From Triglochin maritima (lineage: Eukaryota; Streptophyta; Magnoliopsida; Alismatales; Juncaginaceae): 64,000 nt of DNA. Of this stretch, positions 10,871 through 22,101 are shown one piece after another (the first letter of the stretch is position 1; every line of letters begins with the position of its first letter). Under the pieces are notes generated by a model. It saw only the letters and a program-made list of their open reading frames with translations, ran no database searches and was not told where the DNA came from. A program made the position numbers and the translations under genes. The stretch spans positions 25,223,826 through 25,287,825 of the forward strand of contig OY821791.1 in assembly GCA_963682175.1 (NCBI GenBank). Direction: 5' to 3'.

Positions 10871-11898
10871 GTGAAAAATGAGATGATTTTGAAGGTCGGA
10901 AATGGTGCAAGCGTTGCTGCAATTGCACAAGGTTCTGTGGAGCTTCAATTATCTAGTGGTTTAAATTTATGTTTAAAGAATGTTTATTATGTGCCTTCGA
11001 TTAGCAAGAACATTATTTATGTATCATGTTTGGATATGGATAATTTTAATATAAATATTTCAAATTCTTGCTTGTCTATATCGAAGAATGGTATTTTCTA
11101 TGCAAATGCATTCGTAAGGAATGGTCTCTATTTGCTTGAATTGAATAACAAACAAATCTTAAACATCAATAACAAAAGGCTTAAAACTACTCACGTGAAT
11201 GATACACTCTTGTGGCACTATCGTCTTGGTCACATAAATGAAAAATGCATCAAGAAATTGCAAGAAGCTAATCTGCTTGGTCAACTTGATTTTAAATCAT
11301 TGGAGACGTGCGAACCTTGCCTAATGGGAAAAATGACCAAGAGGCCTTTCAAGAAGAAAGGACCGAGAGTGAATGACTTGTTGGATTTGATACATTCCGA
11401 TGTATGTTGTCCGATGAGTACTAGTGCAAGAGACGGTTTAGGTACTTCATTACGTTCACGGATGACTATAGTCGTTATGGCTATATTCATCTAATGAGAA
11501 ACAAAAGTGAATCCTTTGACAAGTTCAAGGAATTCAAGAATGAAGTAGAGAACCAACTCAACAAGAAAATCAAGTCTCTACGAACGGATCGTGGAGGTCA
11601 GTACTTAAGTACCGAATTTGACTCATGCATAAAGGAGTGTGGTATTGTACCACAGCTCACCCCTCCCGGTACACCCCAGTGGAATGGGGTATCCGAAAGG
11701 AGGAATAGGACATTAGTCGACATTGTTCGATCAATGATGAGTCAAGCTGAATTGCCACTTTACTTTTGGAGTTATGCACTAGAAGCTGCGGCTTACACAC
11801 TAAATAATGTTCCATCCAAATCCGTAGACAAAACGCCTTATGAGCTATGGAGTGGTAAAACACCTAAGCTCAATTTTTCTCAATTTTTGGGGTTGTGA
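10871..11898 (+). pseudogene. copia F protease tail and integrase
   Basis: The zinc-binding HHCC region (about 11210-11350) includes LWHYRLGH and CEPCLMGK. The catalytic core follows with D (11399-11401), D (11587-11589, in LRTDRGGQ) and E (11695-11697, in NGVSERRN). The last two acidic residues are 35 apart, the classic D,D35,E. A one-base frameshift near 11441 splits the core, and another shift near 11885 leads into LMSIKLQPKADKCFF. It would have joined element cDNA to the host chromosome. Confidence 0.9.
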
Positions 11899-12339
11899 GG
11901 CCTACGTCAAGAGATTGATGTCGATTAAACTTCAACCAAAAGCGGATAAGTGCTTCTTTATAGGTTATCCTCGTGAGACAAGAGGATACTACTTTTGGCA
12001 TATAACCTCCATTCACGTGATTGTAGAGAGGGATGTCGTATTTCTAGAAAAAGAATTTCTGGAAAGAATAAAAGTAGTGGGAGTAGAGTTGTGCTTGAGG
12101 AGACTCAAGATACTCTACAAGATCATGATATAAATGATGATATTCAAGATCATGAAGGCCCAACCGAGATTCCTTTGGTTAGTGGGAGCGTGAGTGAGAG
12201 ACCTTCGTAAGAAATTGTGAGAGAAACTCAGTCCTCCCCACCTAGTGTACGTTCGAGAATCGAACACGAACCAATTCCATAAGAAATTGTGGAAGAAGTT
12301 CGAGAAGTACACATAGAACCAAAAGAACTTAGAAGGTCA

Positions 12340-13200
12340 ACGAGGGAAAGGAAGAAACCCGATATGTATTTGGGACTTCATGAAATCATGGTACTAGATA
12401 CCTATGATCCATCGACCTTTCAAGAAGCAATGGAAAGAAAGGACTCCAAACTATGACTCAAGGCCATGGAATCCGAAATAGAATCCATGTATGATAATCA
12501 AGTGTGGAACTTGGTTGACCTTCCTCAAGGGAAAAAGAGCATTCAAAATAAATGGGTTTTCAAGAGGAAGATGGTCATGGATGGGAACTTGACAACCTAC
12601 AAGGCGAGGCTTATAGCAAAAGGTTTCACTCAAGTTCAAGGAATTGACTATGATGAAACTTGTTCACCGGTTGCCATGTTCAAGTCTATTCGGATTATGC
12701 TCGTTATTGCCGCATTTCATGATTATGAGATATGACAAATGGATGTCAAAACGGCGTTCCTTAATGGGAACTTGGAGGAGGATGTGTACATGGTACAACC
12801 TCAAGGTTTGGAAGATCCAAAGAATAGCGAGAAAGTATGCAAGCTTCAAAGATCCATTTATGGATTGAAGCAAGCATCAAGGAGTTGGAACAAACGCTTT
12901 CACGAAGAAGTCAAAAAGATTCACTTCGTCCAAAGTAAGGAAGAACCTTGTATATACAAGAAGGTTATTGGGAGCCACATAGTGTTCTTGATCTTATATG
13001 TCGATGACATACTCCTCATGGGAAATCATATACCTTTGCTTGAGCAAACGAGAAGTTTATTGAAATCTGCATTTTCGATGAAAGATATGGGTAAGGCTCA
13101 ATACATCTTGGGAATCAAGATATATAGACATAGATCTCGTAGACTCATTGGCCTAAGTCAACTACATACATTGACAAGGTCTTGGAAAGGTTCAGCATGA
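12340..13200 (+). pseudogene. copia F reverse transcriptase
   Basis: The sequence KWVFKRKMVMDGNLTTYKAR opens the RT domain (about 12550). The catalytic YVDD is at 12997-13008. A stop occurs at 12422 region and a TGA at 12733-12735 interrupts DYEI before QMDVKTAFLNG. A frame change near 13190 separates it from the RNase H region. The family is clear; the gene cannot make a full enzyme. Confidence 0.9.
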
Positions 13201-13977
13201 ACAACTCCAAAAAAGGCAGTGTGCCAATGAGTATGGGTGTGCAACTCAAGAAGTCTCAACGTGCTGAATCACGTAAAGACTTGGAGTACATGAAAGATAT
13301 CCCTTATGCTTCGGCAATAGAATCGATCATGTACACGATGACTTGCACAAGACCCGATGTCTCGTCTGCTCTAAGCGTGACAAGTCGTCACCAATCCAAC
13401 GCAGGTCATGAGCATTGGACTGCGGTCAAGAATATTCTGAGGTACCTTAACCGGACCAAAGATAAGTTTCTTGTTTATGGAGGACAAAGGGAATTAATAT
13501 CCGAGGGCTATTCGGATGTGAGTTTCATGAGTGATCCCGACGATAGAAGGTCACAATCAGGATATGTCTACCTTCTAAATGGTGGAGCTGTGAGTTGGCA
13601 TAGTTGGAAGCAAAGCACTACGGCCGACTCAACCACCGCTTCCGAAGTAATGGGTGTCGCTGAAGCGAGCAAGGAAGGAGTGTGGATTAAGAAGTTCCTT
13701 GAAGAGCTTGGAGTAGTTCCCTCGAACGAGGGACCAGTAGAGCTATTTTGCGATAATAGTGCATCTATCTCGCAAATCAAGGATCCCAAATCACACCACA
13801 AAGTGAAGTACATGGGTCACACATGACTTGATCGACGAGGGCAAAATAAATCTGTTATGGGTGGACACAAACAACAACACATCTGATCCATTCACCAAAC
13901 CCTTATCCCAAGCCAAGGGCGAAATGCATTTCGAGTCCATGGGTTTGAGGAACCATGTGGATTGGCTTGATGAGTGA
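13182..13977 (+). pseudogene. copia F connection domain and RNase H
   Basis: The conserved CTRPDVSSALSVTSRHQS and LRYLNRTKD precede the RNase H segment GYSDVSFMSDPDDRRSQSGY. Further on are VSWHSWKQ and ELFCDNSA. A break near 13826 shifts frame, after which DEGKINLLWVDT continues to a TGA at 13975-13977, 70 bp before the PPT. It would remove RNA from RNA-DNA hybrids during cDNA synthesis. Confidence 0.88.
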
Positions 13978-14047
13978 TTAGAGAGGGTTACCCTAGTTAT
14001 TATTGTTTTATACATTGAGAATGTATGTGAGAGAAAACTTTGATAAC

Positions 14048-14058
14048 AAGTGGGAGAT
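14048..14058 (+). other. polypurine tract of copia F
   Basis: AAGTGGGAGAT lies directly before the 3' LTR. The reverse is found next to the G 3' LTR at 55586-55596. It primes plus-strand DNA synthesis. Confidence 0.85.
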
Positions 14059-16231
14059 TGAAAGGAATGTGTTCTAAAAGTTTTACTTTTATATGTCAAT
14101 TATTATGAATTGAATGTACAAACATTTTGTTCATTGATTATAATATTCATCTTTTGGAAGTGTTAAGGAAGAGGCGATTGGTCCTTAACCGTAGAGCTCT
14201 AAAAGATAATGGTTTACATAAATCAAAAGTTATTCACAATCATGGTAGTTAACATGGAACATTAATTACCGAGATAAGATTGTCGTGTTGGTCATCGATT
14301 GTTGTAGCTCTACAAATAATTGACGACACGAGTATATAAAAGAGGAAAAAATTACTTTTATATATTGAATAGACCTAACAAGTAAAACATTATGGAATTG
14401 TGTTTCCTGTCATTAAAGTTTTTACTGTGTCTTGGATCCTAAGATATGAGACTTATATCTTTTCAGTCAAGAAGTGTTTAATTTGATTATTGTCAAAAGC
14501 TACCAATGAGTGTAGTGATAACGACAATAGTTGGTTGAACATGACTTGTGCTGGAAAAGATAGCTAGTCAAACGATTATCATTGACCCTCTTAATTGAGT
14601 GATGATATTAGTGGGCCCCTTGATAAAGTAAAATTATAATGTGCACAATGTAACTTGAGTTAAGTTACATAGTTATAATAAGCTTAAAGAGATCAAGAAA
14701 TGAATATAATACAAAGATGACACATTTCTACTTTGTATATATTCTTAATATCATGAGGCAATGGACGGACACAAGTGGTGCACTTGCATCACTAAATGGA
14801 TCGTGTTTTGGTTTTGGTGGAACAAAGACATCTATGCTAATTGGGTAACTATAATGTGTAGCTAGATACCGCTTATAGTTTGTGATATTAGGTATTTAAT
14901 ATCGCTGCTAATTTGGCTTAGATCCTCGTATAGGTCACACTACAAAACTGGGAAACAAGAGGTTGATTTTAAGTTCATATGATGTGTCGGGTTTCATGTA
15001 AAATAGGACACATGTGGTCAATTAATTAAAATCAATATGTTATGAAAATTAACATAATTAGAATTATAATAAATTCATATGAGGTGTATATATTATGGGG
15101 TGTAATAATTAAATATTACATAGGATAATATTACATAAGATATGAATTTGCTAAAACCCCCAAAATATCAAATTTTATTGGAAATAAATCCAAAATTTTA
15201 CAAAGGTAAAATCAGGGTTAAACATGGTGAACCGTTCATGGTTCGGTCGACCGGGGCATCTTCGGATCGGTTAACCGAGTAGGGAACGGGTAAGCGCAAT
15301 TGGTTGACCGAGATTACCCAGAGTGCCTGGACAATCGGGTTCGGTTAACCGATTTGAAACGGTCAACCGAGAAGTAGTATTTTCGGTAGACCGAAGGTGA
15401 CCTGGTCATCCGATGACTATGTTCCAGGAGCGATTTTGGTGGGTCAAAGGTAGACCGATTACAAGACGTGGTTCGTCCGAATTCTTCTAGGGAATTTTTC
15501 TCATACGGATTCGGTCGACCGTCTAGCTCACGGTACACCGAACACGTGTTATAACCGAATGGTTCGGTTGACCGAATAATACTCGGTCTACCGAACAAGA
15601 ATGATTCTGCCTGAATTATTAAGAGATTAATTATATCGTTGGTGGAATAATTCCAGATTTAATTAAAATGTTTTTGTGGGTGATTAAGTGGAATTTAGAG
15701 ATTAATTTTAGGAGAGAAAAACAAGGGATCATGGCTAAATAATAGCTCTTGATAAGGATGTTTTGGGAGCCTATAAAAGGGCACCTATTCCTACTTGTTT
15801 TAAGACTAATGCAAAATTCTTTCTCTCATTAATCTCTCCCTAATCACCATGAAATTTCTCTTAGTAAAATTATGTTTGGAGATTAGAATCTCAGGAGCTT
15901 AAATAGGGGTAATTAGCTTGATTCTAAACCTTGTTAGAGATTGATTGGCTAGCTCCTTTCTCTCTAACCTTGTTTAGAGTTTGGTGAACACTCGGAGGCT
16001 ATTCCGTGGACGATGCAGTGGGCAATGCGACTCCGGATCATCAAAAAGGTTTTAGAGAACCTTTAGGTATGATTCTATCTTTGTGGATTATTTTAATAAA
16101 TGTAGGTTGCATGTTATTAGAATAAAACACAAATAGATGTACATAAAATTGCTGAAAATATGAAAACGATCTTGTATGATGTATTAAAAATTTAAAAAAT
16201 ATATACATACATGGGGACACAAAATCCTACA
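14059..16231 (+). repeat. 3' LTR of copia F
   Basis: The LTR runs TGAAAGGAATGTG to CAAAATCCTACA and pairs with 6236-8394. It contains the palindrome array (about 15248-15597) and TATAAAAG (15772-15779). CCTT at 14618-14621 and at 16060-16063 marks the equivalents of the break points in the chimeric LTR at 53347. Confidence 0.93.
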
Positions 16232-17040
16232 AAGTTCCCATCTTCATTTGTCAAAAGACATCAAATGGGAACCTCAAAAGTGGGTCAATGCACTTGGAAA
16301 GGGAACATGACACCACGCGGGACCAGAATACTCATGTTTGGGCCCCCCTCATAAAGAGCACAAGATGAAAGGAGAGGTTCATGAATTGTACGCAAAGGTG
16401 TCTCATGCAAAGGATAAAATTGAAAGAGCTTGAACCTCTCAAGAGTTTGGGAAACATGGGGCAACGGAAGAAGAGTTTCTCCCATTGCGGTGCTGAAGTT
16501 ATGATCGTCAATCCAAACTCTCCAACCAACAGGCTGGTGGGTCGGAACGAGGTCATGAACCTCGTTAGGCATGTCCGACTCACCAGGCGAACAAAAAGTG
16601 GGTCTCTTACCCAAGGTATCCTCCAAGGAACTCCTAATACCCTCATTAGCAATGTAGTTGTTTGATGTTCCATCATTTCCAAGATGATCGGGAACAATAG
16701 TTAGAGGCAAACTCTCATCAAGTTGTTTGAAATTGAGGGTACTAGGGAGCTCTTGCTCCACCAGAGGTGAGTCCTTAAGAGGCACAAGATGAAGATCATG
16801 TGGCTCAAGGGCTACGGGGCAAAAGATACGACACAATTCTGTGCCGACTCATAATGAAATTGGTCCATGTTTTTATCAATAGGCCACAAATTGGCGGTCC
16901 CAGACCACTGAGTGACCAAAAAATTAAGAGTATCTTTCTTTCTTATTTCATCCACTAGCAGCCATCGATCGAGGGATATTCTGCTCGCCCTTAGCGGGAG
17001 ATAGCTTCCTCCATCTTTGGGAAAGTTTGTTTCAAGGAAT
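16232..17040 (-). pseudogene. E gag C-terminal region
   Basis: The minus-strand ORF 16836-16285 encodes VALEPHDLHLVPLKDSPLVE and, further on, LVPTHQPVGWRVWIDD. These match the C-terminal tail of the B and D polyproteins (MAIEPLELHIDS, PPIGWRVFFDE). The protease that precedes this tail in B is absent, here and in the paralogue at 63023-63911. Upstream of the ORF (16881-17023) filler DNA has replaced native sequence. Confidence 0.75.
16881..17023. other. templated filler DNA from two donors
   Basis: Positions 16881-16914 are identical by eye to 18856-18889 (leader of E). Positions 16915-17023 are identical by eye to 9328-9436 (leader of copia F), both in the same orientation as their donors. 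In the paralogue E2 this place holds about 244 bp of native gag sequence (63619-63862). This looks like repair of a double-strand break with template switching. Confidence 0.8.
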
Positions 17041-17990
17041 CAAGTATGCGGTCAACTATGAGGTCCAAGTCAGAGCTTGGGAAATTTTGGGGTTGGGTGT
17101 TGATGGGCTGAAAAAGAGTCCAATGATTTGAAGTGTAGTGTTGGTAGAATTATGGGTATTCGGGAGGAGGATACTAGGGTGAAAATGAAGTATAAGAATT
17201 TAAATAAGAATTGTCACCCCACGAATCCATCCCTCTCTGGTTGTACGCGGATGCGTAATGGTCATATTGAGCATTTTGGGAAAATATATGCTCATACTCA
17301 GGCCCTGGGGGAACATAAGGACATTCCCTGATAACATGACCACTCAACCCACAAGAGTCGCCCGATACGGCTACTGGAGCAACTGGTGCACTCATGTCAT
17401 CTATCGCACACATGGAAGAGGCCAAAGTTTGTTGTCATGTCTCAGTTTGTTGACCAACATATGATCCGACATAACTAGATTGTGGTCTAGCAGTCGGTGC
17501 CTCTCTCATGTTACCCCAATATGAAGATTGCTCAGTACCACAATTAGGATTGTCCCAACCATACATGGTGTTAGTCTGAGCCACCCTAGGTTGCATGGGT
17601 CGGGAATAGTGACACGGTACAACTACTGGAGCCCCTGGTGCACTCATGTCTTCTACAACATGCATGAATAGGCTAAAGGTTCTTGCAATATCTCAGTTTG
17701 ATGACCCACATATGATCCGACGTAACTAGATGGAGATCTAGTAGTCGGTGCCTCTCTCATACTACCCCAATATGCAGATTGCTCAGTCACACAATTAAGA
17801 TTGTCCCAATCATACGGGGTGTTAGTCTGAGCCACCCCAGGTTGCATGGGTCTAGAATACCAGGAAGAATTGTCCTGGTCCCAACAATGATATGGATGGT
17901 CGCCCATGTAACTATCCATCTCAACAAAAAACTCTCGAGTCAACCACTCTCACCACCACGAGGCTAAACTCGCAAAAAGTGGTCGACACG
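17041..17990 (-). pseudogene. E gag nucleocapsid region with internal duplication
   Basis: Read leftward, ORFs 17943-17653, 17665-17435 and 17425-17174 carry Tyr/Gln-rich linker sequence and one zinc knuckle CGLSGHVIRECPYV (about 17310-17360). Its knuckle resembles that of A (CGLSGHDDLECAYA). A 251-bp tandem duplication occupies much of the region. The capsid domain seen in A, B, C and D is not recognisable. Frame changes make it non-coding now. Confidence 0.65.
17365..17870. repeat. tandem duplication, period about 251 bp, in E gag
   Basis: ATGATCCGAC recurs at 17461 and 17712. The flanks (GTCGGTGCCTCTCTCAT, TGTTAGTCTGAGCCACCC) align at the same offset. The two copies differ by scattered substitutions, so the event is old. 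Confidence 0.75.
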
Positions 17991-19031
17991 ACCCTAAAAT
18001 GCTAACAGAGAGTGTAAAGGGGAGGAGACTAGAATGTAGAAGTAGGTGAGAAGAAGATGACTCAGAGGAGAAGGGAAGAATCCCTAAATCTAGTGTGGGT
18101 AATGGGATCAGGTAGAAGTCTAATCTAGCAAGCACGACTCAAACAATGTAAAGCAATGGGTCCTTAGGCTAGACGACGCCTAACTTCGAGGTCACTAGAC
18201 TCGACACGCCTCACCTACCTACAACGAAGAGTAAAATGCCTAGCAAGTGATACCAGATCCGTAGATCCAGTATCTCCTACTATCGACAAGGTAGGCAACG
18301 CCGATCAGGCCTTGACGGTCTCAACTATATTACTCTCCTAGTGTGTCTGCAATCCTTAGGGTCAATGTAAACTTTCTTTTAGAATTAAGGCTTTGATTAA
18401 GAGTGATTTTTGGGGCCAAGGAAAGGGTGATGAAATCCCCCACCTTATCTTGTATGGGACAACCCTTCCTTAATAGTGTTTTGATCCTAAATCTAGCAAT
18501 CAACGCTCCAATCAAAGGCTCAACTCACTCTTGTCCCGATGCACCTTACTAACTAATGCATGATCAAAACATGCGTGAATGAGAGATTTGGGTGCACGTA
18601 CCTCACGCCAGCAATCAACAACAAAATGTAAAGCAAAGAAAAGACAAATGGATGCAAGGTCTACAAATGATGCATGACCTAGATGGCAAGAGGTCTAATC
18701 TTTTGCTTTGAGTTTTATGGTCCAAGTTGATTAAAGGGGATTGATTTTTAATTTGGAAGCAAACTAGAAGTCACAGCATGCAAAATAGTGCTCCCAGATA
18801 ACTACAACGAACAAAACAACAACCAGAACAAAATTAAGAGAGATGGAGACTTACTAGGCCACAAATTGGCGGTCCCAGACCACTGAGTGGCGATCAGTTT
18901 TGTGTCTTTTGCTCTCAAATTACTTCAGTCGCTCCCCCTTGATCTGTAGAATGCCTGAAACACACAAAAACTAAAAATAAGAAAAACTAAAACCACTCGA
19001 ATCGTCCAAACCAAAGTCTGGACAGAGCACC
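17991..19031 (-). other. leader of element E
   Basis: This is the untranslated leader in minus orientation. It contains the conserved block with the AAGG/CCTT stem around GGGGGATTTCAT (18419-18450). The splice-donor-like GAG|GTACG is at 18604-18597. The leader palindromes are degraded (18856-18897). Nothing coding is visible. Confidence 0.75.
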
Positions 19032-19049
19032 TCCCTGGCAACGGTGCCA
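19032..19049 (-). other. degraded tRNA-Asp PBS of E
   Basis: The minus strand reads TGGCACCGTTGCCAGGGA. It differs from the perfect tRNA-Asp complement at two positions, both explained by C-to-T change at a CpG on one strand. It lies six bases from the LTR. Confidence 0.9.
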
Positions 19050-19055
19050 AAAACT

Positions 19056-20588
19056 TGATTGATTCGTTTTATATTAAACCGCAAGTGCACGGCCGCATTG
19101 AAGCGGTGGAAAATTTGGGTCGATCCACAGGGAGGTGTGTCGACTTTTGGTTTGTGCGAAGGTGAGTGCGAAAGAAAGGAGAGAAAGGTTGGTTACACTA
19201 AATTACACTAAAATGCAAAAGGAAATGAAAGATAAGCAATAAAAGTAAACCCCAAAGGGGGTAGAGAAATAATGTGAATATAAAGATGTGTGTGTGTTCA
19301 ATTATACTCCTCACAACATGTAGTGCATGAAATCATAAAACTAAATCCAACTTTGCATCCAGATGAAATAAGATAAGATCATATCATTAAAACATACAAG
19401 ACAATAATTGGAACGAGCTAAATGAACTCATGTATAACGACTAGACTCTACTATGCCTCCACATGAAATAAGACAACCCAATATCATTAAAACATACAAG
19501 GCATTAACCAAGGTAAAGGCAACAAGAGTACATACACTACGAACTGTGTTTCCAATATTAATTCCATCCATATCCTCACCTTATCATTCCCCATAAAATA
19601 GGTCCACTAATCTAAGCATAAGCTAAGCTTCATTCAAGAGCATTAGCATATCAAAGATAAGAGTGAAATCCCATTAGATGGTTATGGAAATCATATAAGG
19701 CTCAAGGGATTAAGATAACACACACCTAATACACTACATGATCATATCACATATTTCTCCACACCCAAATAGGAATGAAACTACTCACTACTCATTACAC
19801 TAACTACATTAACAAAATGAAAAATTATACTGAAAGGAAATTCAACTAAGCAAGAAAGGAATTTAAAGAAACTAATTGAAATGAACATAAAACTAAAGAA
19901 ACATTCAAAAATTAAAATACAAGATTAAAACAAACTAAGAACAATTATTTTATTAACAATGACTCACATTGAAGGTAGCATTATTCTCCACCTTGAGTTT
20001 TGCTTCAAGGCTTACTCCAAGTATAGATAATGCCACCAAGCAATGGGTAGTTTACAATAGAAGGTGAAGAGTTCTATTTATAGCCATAGAAAAAGGTAAT
20101 CCAGGACAATCCCCCGGTATGGGACTAAAAAATACCAGAAATACAATAAACACACTCTAATACACATGCCCACCAAAACTTAGTGGATTCAGAGCCAAAC
20201 AGACCTCTAATTAGCGGTCTATCGGTTCTGGATCCATCTCGAATTTGTTGTGGGCTTTTCTGGATGTATTTGTTGGTCCTTGATGCATATACTTCGTTTA
20301 TTGGAGCTCCGACCTGAATTGAATTGCCAAAATACTCCCCATGATGGTGTGGAGTTTTCTGGTTTGCTCTTTGGTCCTTCGGTCTTACGTTCAGGTCCTT
20401 CTCCCTTGCATCTTAGTCCCCAGGTCTCACAACTCAGTCCTGTTTCCCTGCTCTTGGGTCCTTTTATGCTTCATCTCTTCAAACCTATTTATTTCTGAAA
20501 TTCAAACATAAAACTTGTCACGTAGCATTGCTTAGGTGTAAGATAATGGATATAAGATACAAATATAAGCATGAAATGATATAAATCA
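19056..20588 (-). repeat. 5' LTR of element E
   Basis: The LTR pairs with 3141-4677 and has the same structure. The right end reads TGATTTATATC on the minus strand, a mutated form of TGATTGACATC. It abuts a 41-bp island of D. Confidence 0.87.
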
Positions 20589-20629
20589 TTGCTCATCGGA
20601 CAAAACCCTCCAACCAATAGGTGGGTGCA
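20589..20629 (-). mobile_element. 41-bp island of element D between E and A
   Basis: The sequence matches the reverse of B around 29835-29875 (the PPIGWRVFFDE codons). It ends with GTGCA (20625-20629), the left TSD copy of A; the right copy is 47825-47829. It shows that E and A inserted within about 40 bp of each other in D. Confidence 0.85.
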
Positions 20630-22077
20630 TGATTGACATCATTTCATGCTCATATTTGTATCTTATATCCATTATCTTACAACTAAGCAATGCTACGTGA
20701 CGAGTTTTATGTTTAGTTTTCAGGAATAAAGAGGTTTGAAGAAAAGAGCCATGAAAGGACCCAAAAGTAGGAAAAAAGACTTAATTGTGAGACCTAGGGA
20801 CTGAGATGCAATGGAGAACGACCTGATCGTAAGACCGAAGGACCTAAGAGCAAAACAGGAAACTCCACACCATCATGGGGAGTATTTTGGCAATTCAATT
20901 CGGGTCGGAGCTCCAACAGACCAAGTAGATGCATCCAAGACCAAGAAACACTTCCAGCAAAGCCCAACAGAAAACCCAGACGGATCTGGGCTTTATAGGC
21001 CGCCAATTGGCGGTCTGGATCATGCCAGATCCGCCCAAACGTCTCCTGGACTTGTATTAATGTTCATTTAGGCTATTTTTGGTATTGGTTTAGTCCCACA
21101 TCGGGGGATTGTCCCGGATTAGCTTTTTCCATGCTTATAAATAGAACTCTTCACCTCCCATTGTATCGATCTCTCTCTTTGGTGGCATCTTCCCTACTAA
21201 GAGTGAAGCCTTGAAGCAAAACTCTGGTGGAGGAAGAGCTTCTTGTAATTAGAGTGAGTTAATAATAGATGTTTTCTTTAGCTTGTTAATTCTTGCTTAG
21301 TTGATTTCCTTTTATGTGTTTGCTTTGTTGCTTGTTTTGTTTTATGCTTCTTTAATATTTCTTGCTTGATTAGTATAGTTTCATTTCAGTATAATGCTTC
21401 ATTTTATTAGAGTAGTTAGTTTAAATTTGTGTGAGTAGTTCCATCCCCATTGGGGGGGGGGGGGTGGAGAAATATGTGATATAATCATGTAGTGTATTAA
21501 GTGTGTGTTATCTTTATCCCTTGAGCTTTATATGATTTCCATAACCATCTAATGGGTTTTCACCCTTATCTTTGATATGCTAATGCTCTTGAATGAAGCC
21601 TAGCTTATGCTTTGATTAGTGGACCTATTCTATGGGAAATGATAAGGTTAGGATATGGATAAAGTTAATATTGGAAACACAATTTGTAGTGTATGTGCTC
21701 TTGTTGCCTTTACCTTAGCTAATGTCTTGTATGTTTTAATGATGTAGTCTTATCTTAATTCATGTTGAGGCAAAATTTGATGTAGTTTTTATGATTTCAT
21801 GCACTACATGTTGTGAGATGCTTAATGAACACACACACACACACACACTTCTTTATGTTCACATTATTTCTCTACCCCTTTGGGGTTTAGTTTTCTTGCT
21901 TTTCTTCCATTTCCATTTGCACCTTAGTGTAGTTTAGTGTAACCAACCTTTCTCTCCTTCTTTTTACCTCTCGCCTTCGAACAAACCAATCGTCGACACA
22001 CCTCCCAGTGGACGACCCGTATTTGCCACCGCTTCAACGCTGTCGTGCACTTGCGGTTAATATAAAAGGATCAATAA
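20630..22077 (+). repeat. 5' LTR of A
   Basis: The LTR runs from TGATTGACATC to GGATCAATAA (terminal CA mutated). It is 98 bp shorter than the 3' LTR because it has one rather than two copies of the CTTGTATGTTTTAATGATGT unit. The palindrome core CCGCCAATTGGCGG is at 21000-21013. A run of 12 or more G lies near 21453. Confidence 0.93.
21093..21143 (+). promoter_or_regulatory. USE-like box plus TATA, A 5' LTR
   Basis: GTCCCACATCG (21093-21103) and TATAAATA (21136-21143) are separated by 32 bases. The 3' LTR has the same arrangement at 46743-46793. Confidence 0.65.
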
Positions 22078-22083
22078 AGTTTT

Positions 22084-22101
22084 TGGCGCCGTTGCCGGGG
22101 A
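22084..22101 (+). other. tRNA-Asp PBS of A
   Basis: TGGCGCCGTTGCCGGGGA is an exact complement of the 18 3'-terminal bases of plant tRNA-Asp including CCA. It lies six bases after the LTR. Confidence 0.95.

Larger units (their letters stand above)
6236..16231 (+). mobile_element. full-length Ty1/copia element F, pseudogenised
   Basis: F is bounded by LTRs of 2159 and 2173 bp and a perfect AAGTT TSD (6231-6235, 16232-16236). Order: LTR, PBS for initiator tRNA-Met (one mismatch), a 1.5-kb leader, gag, protease, integrase, RT-RNase H, PPT, LTR. Integrase before RT is the copia order. The proteins resemble TNT1-94-type polyproteins. Several frameshifts and stops make it inactive. It sits inside gypsy E. 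Confidence 0.95.
3141..20588 (-). mobile_element. short non-autonomous gypsy element E
   Basis: E is a minus-strand element with a 5' LTR at 19056-20588 and a 3' LTR at 3141-4677 (1533 and 1537 bp). Its degraded tRNA-Asp PBS is at 19032-19049. The element's own internal DNA is about 4.4 kb after removing copia F. The imperfect TSD is TTTCT (3136-3140) and TTGCT (20589-20593). D sequence rejoins across it. E encodes gag fragments only; there is no protease, RT or integrase, so it must have depended on helpers. Confidence 0.87.

Noticed and set aside
16381..16665. plus-strand ORF, also at 63119-63403
   Set aside because: Shadow of the minus-strand E gag tail; the recurrence is explained by the E/E2 duplication.
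22084..22101. tRNA-Asp gene
   Set aside because: Only the 18-base complement of the tRNA 3' end is present, at the fixed PBS position after an LTR; there are no D, anticodon or T arms.
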